NCBI GenBank assembly: GCA_949316495.1
Contig: OX439003.1
Span: 23,126,295-23,190,294 of the forward strand
Origin: Amphiduros pacificus
Taxonomy: Eukaryota; Annelida; Polychaeta; Phyllodocida; Hesionidae
Reading direction: 5' to 3'
DNA: 64,000 nt
A program made the position numbers and the translations under genes. Under the pieces are notes generated by a model that had not been told where the DNA came from, searched no databases, and was given only the letters and a program-made list of their open reading frames with translations. Position 1 is the first letter of the stretch, and each line of letters starts with the position of its first letter. Below are positions 12,227 through 22,964 of the stretch, one piece after another.

Positions 12227-12337
12227 GGTGACAGACTGAGCACAGAGGACCAAGCTGCAGTCTGCATACAGGCAAATTTTCGTGGATATCTAGGACGTAA
12301 ACTCTACTTGCAAGAGCTCTGGCTACAGTTTGAAAAG
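12227..12337 (+). CDS. internal exon encoding an IQ calmodulin-binding motif (partial gene)
   Basis: A 111-base exon of exactly 37 codons, phase 0 at both ends, bounded by TTGTATTTGCAG and AAAAG/GTTGGT. It contains the canonical IQ motif IQANFRGYLGRK (pattern IQxxxRGxxxRK) at residues 14-25, preceded by STEDQAAVC and followed by a helix (LYLQELWLQFEK). IQ motifs bind calmodulin or myosin-type light chains, usually as part of a long amphipathic helix. The next recognisable exon, 26444-26508, starts in the same phase and continues as coiled coil, giving one host gene with a 14.1 kb intron. I could not assign it to a named IQ protein. The donor is weaker than average; an alternative GTAAAT donor lies 16 bases downstream. 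Confidence 0.75.
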
Positions 12338-13560
12338 GTTGGTTACTCTATATGTAAATTGCATAAATGTCTCTATTTCAAAGTAGTATATTAAAATTAC
12401 ATAACAGGATCACAGGCAGTACTGGTTCATATTGCAACTGTATTCTGTATTTATTTATCATAATTTGTTACATATTGACTATTTTACACTAAATTGAATT
12501 TGTCAGAATAAATGTCTGCCACAGCCAGATAATGAATTTGCAGATATCATGTTGTAGAATTTACAGAAAACAACAAGGCATTAACAAGTGGGATATTTGT
12601 AATTTTCTCGTTATATTATGGATGGAAACATGTGATCCATTCCCGGTAATAATAGCATGTTTAGGAGAGATTAATTGTGGGCATAGTAGCATTGAAAATT
12701 TAGAAATAAGCTTTAAAGCTCAGGAAATGATGTCGGTGTATGTGTGCTGTGACCTGGTGATGGATGTGGCATGTTAATATCAACCTGCCATCACGCACAT
12801 TACAAGATTATCTTAATCCCCATCCCAGGAGATATACAGCAGTCTAATCTAGGTAAAGCTTAATTCACCAGTGTTTTTTTTTTAAATCCAATGCAGATTT
12901 AATGAATAGCTTTATTATTATTATAGTTATATATATGATATGTATATATTGTATGTCAGTGAATCACAGGAAAGAGAGGGGTATTGGCTTCATACTGCCA
13001 ATATATCCAGCTGTAGATTTGGCTGTGGAAAAATGGCCATATTGAAACTCCATACTGTGAGGGAAGGATGTGATGAAGGAGGGTTAGGGATGGATTTAAG
13101 GCTGTATTAGTGCATGAGTAGACATCTCAGATGCCTGCCTCTGTAAACCATGTTTAATGGTCAGAGAGATGAAAGGCACAGATCCACCACAAGCAATCTC
13201 TGCCGTCCATTACTATACTATCTTACTTAGTTTTTTGCGATAAATTTTTATTTCTGCAATTTCATAGGGAATCATCTGAAATAATGATTAACAAATATTA
13301 GTTTATTTGATATTTGTTATTATTTATATCTGAGGGCACACACTTGAAAATATGTTCTAAGAAAATATGGTCTATTTCCCGAAACTGTGGTCTATTTCCT
13401 GAAACCACCAATAATAATTGAGTTACTCATAAATTTGATTTTAACCCATATTTCAACTTTAACATTGTTATATTAAGTTTAAATCTGAAAATAGTTTGAA
13501 AACCTGGTATGAAACACATGAAGCATATTATATTGTAATGATTGGAAGAAGAAAAATTGA
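12338..13560. other. intron of the IQ gene, no feature
   Basis: AT-rich unique sequence with GC-balanced patches around 12960-13200. No exon or repeat recognised. The 81-codon plus-strand frame at 12532-12777 has no motif. Confidence 0.4.
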
Positions 13561-13564
13561 TAAT

Positions 13565-13890
13565 CATTGTGCCTGTTTGCCTTAATAAGCAGCATGCCTG
13601 TTTAGCATCAGCTTGACAGTTTAGCGTGACACTCAACTTGCCAGTTTAGCATGACAATCAGCATGACAGTTTAGCATGACAATTAACATGTCTTTTGACA
13701 TGATAATCAATTTGCTTGTTTTGATTGAAAATTAACTTGCCTGTTTTGAGTGACAATCAAGATGCCTGTTTTGAGTGACAATCAAGATGCCAGTTTTGAG
13801 TGACAATCAAGATGCCAGTTTTGCATGATATTTAACTTGCCTGTTCTGCATGATATTGAACTTGGCTGTTTTGAGTGATATTGAACTTAA
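13565..13890. repeat. 25-bp minisatellite
   Basis: Unit TTTTGAGTGACAATCAAGAT is followed by GCCTG or similar and spaced 25 bases (clear at 13742 and 13767). Left copies use TTTAGCATGACA and right copies TTTTGCATGATA, both diverged. Confidence 0.88.
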
Positions 13891-13894
13891 CTGT

Positions 13895-15850
13895 TTGGAG
13901 CAATGTAAATGTTGACATTTCCAGGTGGTGTTCAATATGACCTTTTCGGCATTTCAGACATAAATATTTGTTGATATCAAACTTTTCACTGACTCTTTTG
14001 TGTGATTTTCTGATAGACCATTTGTGTGTTCAACTTAGCATGACCTAGGGAATGATTATCCCTGTAATCATACATCTACATGGAGGTTTAGAATCTCATA
14101 CTTAAAGAATCTGTCCTAAAAAGAATGGTAATAGCCGATATATAGAATAATAGATATAATCAAATAAAACATATATAAGTATCAGATTAAGTAATTCAAA
14201 TCATTTATCTCACCATGCATCACTTTCACAAAATCATATATGATTAATGGTAAATGAATTTAATGGTCCAAATAAGAAGAATGTAATATCTCAACAAGGT
14301 ACAACTTAGTGATGTATTGTTGAGCAGTAAAGCATCCCATGATGGTAGGAGGCATGTTTTCACAGACAAGCGGATGCCAGGCTTGGCACAATAGTGGTGT
14401 TTTACAGCCCATCACAGGTCGACAGGTCCACACAACACACATCCCATCACAACCACTGTACTTTCATGTTGCACTTGATTAAAATTTGCTTTATGGTGAT
14501 GATTGCATCACAATCTGTTTTTTTGTGTCCATAGACTATGTAATTTTACAGTGTTTTTGTATTTTGTTTGCTTTTCATTCACATATATTTGTGTAGTTTT
14601 AGAATATTTGTAGGAATCTTTTATTTTTTCTTCTTCTTTTTTTTTGGGAGGGGGGGGGGCAAAAAATGTAGATTTAATATTATCACACATAGTTCACTTA
14701 TTACTGAAAGCTTTATAGTACTATATCAACATACTTAATGCATTTATAAGAATATTTAAATCAACAGAACCTTTTTTTAGTTAACAGATGTAAGTACACA
14801 AATCCAATAAATTCAATAAAAATCAGAATATATTTTCTTGGTTATAGAGCATGGGTGTGGATATTCTCCAGAAGGGACCAATATATATCCTGCTGCAGGG
14901 AAACATAATCACACAGAAAACATGTTTCCATGTTTGCAATGTCGCCACAAAAAGGCGTGTATCAAAGTAGATTGTTGTGCTCTCGGCTATGTACCCACAC
15001 AGCTTCCTGCATCGTTATTGGAATGGGTTGAATGATGGAACAAATAACATATCTCAAACCATTACTCCTCCCCAGAATAGAGTGTTCAGAATGAATCAGT
15101 ATGGGATAATATTAAGCAAATCATAACTATTTGGTGATTAGCTTTAACTCTTACTGAGTTAAGGATGGATTGGTTTGGAAATATTATTGCCGCCCATCCT
15201 GTCTTCCTCACTCTACAGTATACTCTACCATGTGATATTACCTGAGGAGTGCGCACCATGTCTCGTCATGCATGGAGTGTGCTGCAGACTCACGGAGCCA
15301 ACCTGACCTCAAATCTGCATGTCTGTCTGCCCTATGCGTTAAGGTTTTCAGGTTTCCTTCAGGGATAGAAAAATAAACATGAAAGATTGTCTCTTAACAA
15401 AAACTGTATTGCCAAGCTTATTCAGAATTTCTACTTAATAAGTGACTTTATTTTTATTTCTGCCTCAAAGGCATAGAAAGAGCTAAACAAATGAGTTAAG
15501 ACATTTATGGGTGTCAGGGGAGGCAAAATGTATGAAAGGAATCGGACAATTCTACATGTGAAGGGTGCATGGAGGTTTTGCAGATGTTTATGGCTATTTT
15601 GCCTGTACCCAGTGAAAAATGTGTTTAGGCATCGATTAATGCAGCTTGTGACTGGAGATTGAGATGTGCCCCCGAGCTGTGACCAGACTACAAATCGGAT
15701 AGGGGACCATTCTGAAGCTTGTCGCATGGTGTGGCCACCATATTATGACATTATTTATGGTTCCGGCTGCACACTGGGATAGACATGTCATTTCTGGCCA
15801 TATCATTTGATGTGTATCTCATAGTTGTGTCTATTATAGGCGAGTCCAGA
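13895..15850. other. intronic unique DNA
   Basis: No gene recognised. A T-rich stretch running into a G run (about 14625-14660) is a local polypyrimidine/polyguanine tract. 14840-15035 and 15240-15720 are more GC-balanced with open frames on both strands but no splice-bounded exon. Confidence 0.35.
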
Positions 15851-15854
15851 CCTA

Positions 15855-18800
15855 ATATCATAGATATATGGGAAGGTCCATTACACCAGCCTCGAAGTAC
15901 CATACCCTGAAAGTGCATAATATCATAGAGACATGAGAAGGTCCATTACACCAGCCTCAAAGTGCCCTGGCCTGATAGTGCACAATATCAGAGAGACATG
16001 AGAAGGTCCATTACACCAGCCTCAAAGTTCCCTGGCCTGATAGTGCACAATATCATAGAGACATGAGAAGGTCCATTACACCAGCCTCAGAATACCCTGG
16101 CCTGATAGTGCACAATATCATAGAGACATGAGAAGGTCCATTACACCAACCTCAAAATGCCCTGGCCTGATAGTGCACAATATCATAGAGACATGGGAAA
16201 GTCCATTACACCAGCCTCAAAGTGCCCTGGCCTGATAGTGCACAATATCATAGAGACATGGGAAGGTCCATTACACCAGCCTCAAAGTTCCCTGGCCTGA
16301 TAGTGCACAATATCATAGAGACATGGGAAGGTCCATTACACCAGCCTCAAAGTGCCCTGGCCTGATAGTGCACAATATCAGAGAGACATGAGAAGGTCCA
16401 TTACACCAGCCTCAAAGTGTCATAGCCTGATAGTGCACAATATCAGAGAGACATGAGAAGGTCCATTACACCAGCCTCAAAGTTCCCTGGCCTGATAGTG
16501 CACAATATCATAGAGACATGAGAAGGTCCATTACACCAACCTCAAAGTGCCCTGGTCTGATAGTGCACAATATCATAGAGACATGAGAAGGTCCATTACA
16601 CCAACCTCAAAGTGCCCTGGTCTGATAGTGCACAATATCATAGAGACATGAGAAGGTCCATTACACCAACCTCAAAGTGCCCTGGCCTGATGGTGCACAA
16701 TATCATAGAGACATGAGAAGGTCCATTACACCAACCTCAATGTGCCCTGGCCTGATAGTGCACAATATCATAGAGACATGAGAAGGTCCATTACACCAGC
16801 CTCAATGTGCCCTGGCCTGATAGTGCACAATATCATAGAGACATGGGAAGGTCCATTACACCAGCCTCAAAGTGTCATAGCCTGATAGTGCACAATATCA
16901 TAGAGACACGAGAAGGTCCATTACACCAACCTCAAAGTGCCCTGGCCTGATAGTGCACAATATCATAGAGACATGAGAAGGTCCATTACACCAGCCTCAA
17001 AGTTCCCTGGCCTGATAGTGCACAATATCATAGAGACATGAGAAGGTCCATTACACCAGCCTCAGAATACCCTGGCCTGATAGTGCACAATATCATAGAG
17101 ACATGAGAAGGTCCATTACACCAACCTCAAAATGCCCTGGCCTGATAGTGCACAATATCATAGAGACATGGGAAGGTCCATTACACCAGCCTCAAAATAC
17201 CCTGGCCTGATAGTGTACAATGTCATAGACATGAGAAGGTCCATTACACCAGCCTCAAAGTGCCCTGGCCTGATAGTGCACAATATCATAGAGACATGAG
17301 AAGGTCCATTACACCAGCCTCAATGTGCCCTGGCCTGATAGTGCACAATATCATAGAGACATGAGAAGGTCCATTACACCAACCTCAAAGTGCCCTGGTC
17401 TGATAGTGCACAATATCATAGAGACATGAGAAGGTCCATTACACCAGCCTCAAAGTGCCCTGGCCTGATAGTGCACAATATCATAGAGACATGAGAAGGT
17501 CCATTACACCAGCCTCAATGTGCCCTGGCCTGATAGTGCACAATATCATAGAGACATGAGAAGGTCCATTACACCAACCTCAAAGTGCCCTGGTCTGATA
17601 GTGCACAATATCATAGAGACATGAGAAGGTCCATTACACCAACCTCAAAGTGCCCTGGCCTGATGGTGCACAATATCATAGAGACATGAGAAGGTCCATT
17701 ACACCAACCTCAATGTGCCCTGGCCTGATAGTGCACAATATCATAGAGACATGAGAAGGTCCATTACACCAGCCTCAATGTGCCCTGGCCTGATAGTGCA
17801 CAATATCATAGAGACATGGGAAGGTCCATTACACCAGCCTCAAAGTGTCATAGCCTGATAGTGCACAATATCATAGAGACATGAGAAGGTCCATTACACC
17901 AGCCTCAAAGTGCCCTGGCCTGATAGTGCACAATATCATAGAGACATGAGAAGGTCCATTACACCAGCCTCAATGTGCCCTGGCCTGATAGTGCACAATA
18001 TCATAGAGACATGAGAAGGTCCATTACACCAACCTCAAAGTGCCCTGGTCTGATAGTGCACAATATCATAGAGACATGAGAAGGTCCATTACACCAGCCT
18101 CAATGTGCCCTGGCCTGATGGTGCACAATATCATAGAGACATGGGAAGGTCCATTACACCAACCTCAAAGTGCCCTGGCCTGATAGTGCACAATATCATA
18201 GAGACATGGGAAGGTCCATTACACCAGCCTCAAAGTGCCCTGGCCTGATAGTGCACAATATCAGAGAGACATGAAAAGGTCCATTACACCAACCTCAAAG
18301 TGCCCTGGCCTGATAGTGCACAATATCATAGAGACATGAGAAGGTCCATTACACCAACCTCAAAGTGCCCTGGCCTGATAGTGCACAATATCAGAGAGAC
18401 ATGAGAAGGTCCATTACACCAGCCTCAAAGTGCCCTGGCCTGATAGTGCACAATATCAGAGAGACATGAAAAGGTCCATTACACCAACCTCAAAGTGCCC
18501 TGGCCTGATAGTGCACAATATCATAGAGACATGGGAAGGTCCATTACACCAACCTCAAAGTGCCCTGGCCTGATAGTGCACAATATCATAGAGACATGGG
18601 AAGGTCCATTACACCAGCCTCAAAGTGCCCTGGCCTGATAGTGCACAATATCAGAGAGACATGAAAAGGTCCATTACACCAACCTCAAAGTGCCCTGGCC
18701 TGATAGTGCACAATATCATAGAGACATGAGAAGGTCCATTACACCAACCTCAAAGTGCCCTGGCCTGATAGTGCACAATATCAGAGAGACATGAAAAGGT

Positions 18801-18889
18801 CCATTACACCAACCTCAAAGTGCCCTGGCCTGATAGTGCACAATGTCAGAGAGACATGAGAAGGTCCATTACACCAGCCCAATGTTTTC
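15855..18889. repeat. 65-bp minisatellite, about 47 copies, with higher-order duplication
   Basis: The unit contains GAAGGTCCATTACACCAGCC and CCTGGCCTGATAGTGCACAA and recurs every 65 bases with very high identity; only the first copies near 15860-15930 are diverged. Shared rare variants (TCTGATAGTG, GATGGTGC, CTCAATGTG) show that a block of about 15 units is present twice, offset by 973 bases (15 x 65 minus a 2-base deletion near 17226). The last copy ends about ten bases before a good splice-acceptor-like sequence. Confidence 0.97.
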
Positions 18890-18899
18890 TTCCTCTCAG

Positions 18900-18953
18900 T
18901 CTACAATACAGTAGGGACAGTACATGTAGAAGGTACATTTTTCCAGTTCAAAG
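18900..18953 (+). other. splice-flanked 54-base segment, possible cryptic or poison exon
   Basis: Bounded by an excellent acceptor (GTTTTCTTCCTCTCAG) and a near-consensus donor (AAAG/GTAAGTATG). It is 54 bases long. In the phase required by the IQ exon (phase 0) its fifth codon is TAG, so inclusion would truncate the IQ protein. In another frame it reads YNTVGTVHVEGTFFQFK and stays open for some 46 codons in total. It could be a regulated poison exon, an exon of another transcript, or chance. Confidence 0.3.
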
Positions 18954-18959
18954 GTAAGT

Positions 18960-20100
18960 ATGATACATACATTTTAGTTTCCCTGTGGCTCGGTTTTGGC
19001 CACATAAGAAATATTGATAAGAATATTTTTTTTATTTTATGACACATAATTGGCCTTGGGACCCTGACAATTTTTTGAGCACATTAAAGTAAAGAGCGTT
19101 TTTCATGTTATTTATGCACACAAATTCTTTTAATCAGATTTGCATACATGTTACCCAGTAGCTGCTTAGCAGTGGATAACTATGTCAAATCCTGCACCTT
19201 CAAATATATTGGAAAGAAGTTTAGCCTGTGATTTTGCTGCAATTTTTTTTTTACCAAAGATGGTAATATTTATGGGCATGGGGAGACTCATTTAGATTGG
19301 CCTTCGGGGATTGGAATAGAGCATAGGGACTGGATATTTTAATCCACCAGTAAAGTAAAGCAGACTCTCTCTCTCTCTATTGAAATAGATTAGGATCCAA
19401 ATAGGATGCCTCGTGGGTGACTGTATGGAATAACTACAATATTGCTGTGAGCCTGGCAGTGCCTGTGATCAGCCAGTATTATCTGCCTATTATCATCACA
19501 GAGGCCTAGAGAATATCAAATCTCTTGTGATGACTCTCACAGCCTTGACCTCTTGTTTGTGTGGCTTGATCTCTCTCTGTGACTGGACATCATGGAGGCT
19601 TAGAGAATATATTCTGACATATTCAGTTGATCATTAACACAAAATATGGAATAGTTTAAAATAGGTTTTAGACCACACAGAGATTCATGATTCTGTTATG
19701 TCTCTAGATATTGTGTGTTCTATTGAGGAGATTCAGTCAAATCTGTTAAAAGATGAACAGATTTGTGGATGATCATTAGGGTGATTAAAGGTCTATTCAT
19801 TTTGAAGGGGTCACATTAAAGCCATAGCTGAGGATTAGGCTGAGTGTGTTCTGTGATATCGGGGGCGTACTAGTGTGATACTCGGGATGTAAAAGGTGAA
19901 CAAGGTAAACTAGACTCCACTTCAGAAGATTGATTATGAAATGTCTCCTTCAAAGCAAACAACATGCCATGAAGTGAATATATATTTTTTTAAAGCTAGA
20001 GAATATCAAATCTCTGAATATATGAATATATATAGATGTGCCACACAGCAGGAAGTATCTATACAGATGCCTTATGAAATATGTGGTCTTAAACTACATA
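18960..20100. other. intronic unique DNA
   Basis: No repeat or exon recognised. A short CT-microsatellite lies near 19365-19378. Confidence 0.4.
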
Positions 20101-20104
20101 TATC

Positions 20105-20475
20105 CCACCTTATATGAGGTTTTAAGGTGACTATACAGATATCCCACAGAATAGGAGGTTTTTAACTAAATGTATAAATGTCCTATCAAATACTTGAAAT
20201 AGGAGGTTTTAAAATAAATGTATAGATGTCCTACCAAATAAGAGGTCCTACAGTGAATGTATAGTTGTCCTATCAAATTGGAGGTTATAAATTGAATGTA
20301 TAGATTTCCTATCAGATTGGAGGTTTTAAAGTTAATGTATAGATGTCCAATCAAATTGGAGGTTTTAAAGTTAATGTAAAGATGTATTACCAAATTGGAG
20401 ATTTTAAAGTAAATGTATAGATGTTCTATCAAGTAGGTGGTTTTAAAGTGAACGTACAGATGTCCTACCAAATAT
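20105..20475. repeat. 39-bp minisatellite, about 9 copies
   Basis: Unit GAGGTTTTAAAGTAAATGTA then TAGATGTCCTATCAAATTG, period 39. Being a multiple of three, it produces a 114-codon minus-strand open frame (20166-20510) with 13-residue repeats (HLYINFKTSNLIG), which I regard as an artefact. Confidence 0.9.
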
Positions 20476-20911
20476 GAAGTGTAAATATGAAGATTCCTTC
20501 TCCCCAGCATGCCCAGTCTTACCCAGCATAAAGTGAATATTTACTGTCTCACATGGAGTCTATCATATTGCATTGCATATTCCCAGCACAAAGATATCTA
20601 TCAGGCACTTTCAAAGTAAAAAAATATGAGTGATTCATCCATCTTAATATCTCAATGCTTGTGAGAAAATGATGACAGGAATTTAGTTACCATGTTTACT
20701 TTTCATTCATCATCTGTTGTGTGTTCCTGACATTCAAAGATAAAAGATGAATTGCTTTCTATGCATAACATTGAATCAGCTTTGACTCATCCAACACCAG
20801 AATTCCGATATGGTTCAAGCAGGTGTCGGCTAAAAAGGGGATGTTCCTGAATAAATTGATTTTGCTTCATTCAGAAACTGTCTATACATATTTATTGTGC
20901 TAAAATGATGC

Positions 20912-22197
20912 TTAAGGTATACTCCAGGCTTAACACCTTTTAGCACAGGTGTTATGTAGACTTCTAACTTTACCCTCCAGTTGTGATGCAACCATAAATG
21001 ACAGACTCTTCAAATCTTAGGACAATATGCATCTAGTCATCCTGCATCAGCTCGTTTTAACAGAACTCAATTATAATGCAAACTTTTTGTGTAATCATGA
21101 CTTAATTGTGAGCAGGTCTAATCAAGACACATTTATATAAACTGTAAAAAAAACATACAACAAAAAGTTTTTTTTGGGAAAACTTTATTAGGATTTGTTA
21201 ACAACTTATCATTCAAGCAATCTACACTTTCAAATATAGCAAAAAAATATTTCAATAGGATGAAAAATAACTTTAAACATAAAAGTTGAGTTTTGCTGTT
21301 CGTGCCTCTCATTCACTGAATATAAATACAATATCTTTCAAACGTGGAATAGTACATCTTTGCAAGGGGTTCTAACAATCCTGCAAGTTTCAAAGTGATC
21401 AAACATTATTTACTACCCAAAAAACTTGGTTTAAATTCATAAAATGTGAAAAATATGAAAGGCCAGAAAATGGCAAAAACCTAAAAGGGTCTGTTTTCCA
21501 CATTCAAGTCTCTGTACAGTGCTTATAGATCATGATTTGTTGAACCAAATTACACAGTTTGGTGACTAATATACCTAACTAGTGATATGCTAAAAAATAA
21601 TAAATTTAAAATTAAATTTAGATGGTTTAAACATAAAAAATGTACAGAAATCATGAAATCTTCAAACTTGCCATGTGTGTTCTTTGCAGTTTGATATGAG
21701 CTGTTTGTGTTGCCATTTGAGGGCGATTGCAATCATGATCATGTTGATTACTGATCATGCTGATTGCACACATAGAGCATACAATCATGCATACCATACA
21801 CATATCAACTGAGGCAATACAAAGAATAAAATTATGATGAATTATTTACAAATTATTAGATAAATATAAAATTGTTATTTTATACAATAGTATACCCATA
21901 TTTACAAATGTAATAAAAAGTCAGGAATTGCAATCCTACATGTTATGTGTGTACATCCCATCAGCTTAAAATTATGCACAATGGGGCAGTGTTTGGTCAA
22001 CAATCCTGGGGTGTCACATTTTCACCTGCCTGACTTTTAATTATAAAATCATATTTTTGACTAACTTCTAAATACAATATTGGTTCAAAAACGAGTGATC
22101 TGTTAGATAACTAAATAGAGATTCCAAAAATGTAAAAAAAAAAAAATTGATATCCAACACCCAACATGATTTTTGCTAAGCCTGGAGTATACCTTAA
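20912..22197. mobile_element. non-autonomous DNA transposon with TTAA flanks
   Basis: Left end TTAAGGTATACTCCAGGCTT at 20912 is matched by its exact reverse complement at the right end (AAGCCTGGAGTATACCTTAA, ending 22197). The identical inverted match extends to about 25 bases when the flanking ATGC/GCAT is included. With TTAA taken as the target duplication, the element is 1278 bases (20916-22193). TTAA duplication is the hallmark of piggyBac-type transposition; because TTAA is palindromic, a shorter TA duplication cannot be excluded. The interior is AT-rich with no transposase-length open frame, so it would need a transposase in trans. It lies inside the large intron of the IQ gene. Confidence 0.85.
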
Positions 22198-22479
22198 GCA
22201 TATATCACAGAAATTGTTAAATAGGACATTTGTGAAAAAGAAGAAAATTCTTTATTTATATATTCAAATACATTATAGATTAAGAATATAGTATTAGACT
22301 TTGATTGACAGTTGAGTTTCTATGGAGAAAGCAATGAGTGTGTACCAGGCTGTGATGTCTGGGTATTAAATGACCCAGACAAGCAAAGATGTATGACCTT
22401 GCAAGACCTACAAACTCTCCAATTCTAAGTTGAGACTGGTCTGTACAAAAGGTCATTTATTGATCTTGTAGGGGAAGCC

Positions 22480-22960
22480 GTTTCTCTAAGGGATGGGTGC
22501 ATAATCTGTTTGCAGAGTGACAAGTATGGCCCAGACCAAGCGGGTGGTGGGATCTGCTCCGACACACTGCATCGATTCCACATAAGTGTGTTGGTCTTTA
22601 ATCAGGCTGTAAATCGCGTCAAATGTCATTAGAACTGTCTGACCTGAGTCACAAGTGTGTCACTTTTACGTCTGGTCACCCACACCGAACAAAATATCCA
22701 TTTTATCAATCACCCCATGCCATCCGTTTGCATTGAAAAAAAGTTTCCCTCTTTATTGGATCATGTCCACGCTGAAAACACTGCCATAAATCACAGATTC
22801 ATATTTTTTATGGTGTTAATGGATTGGCCTAGCCATTAAGGAAGTGTGGGCTGATTGTTGCTGATGTAGGGAGCATCCACGCTCATCCTCAGTGCCTGGT
22901 ACCAGATTTAACAGTCCATCCCAAATCGTCAAATGTTTGTTTGACGGTGTGACATTGGCC
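22480..22960. other. GC-balanced island, possible cis-regulatory element
   Basis: A non-repetitive stretch with higher GC than the flanks and several ATTA/TAAT and ATCAAT-type homeodomain-like cores (for example TTTATCAATCAC, TTAATGGATTGG). No splice-bounded open frame. The regulatory role is inferred from composition and intronic position only. Confidence 0.25.
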
Positions 22961-22964
22961 TGCA

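Noticed and set aside
20166-20510. 114-codon minus-strand frame with 13-residue repeats
   Set aside because: Direct product of the 39-bp array, whose period is a multiple of three.
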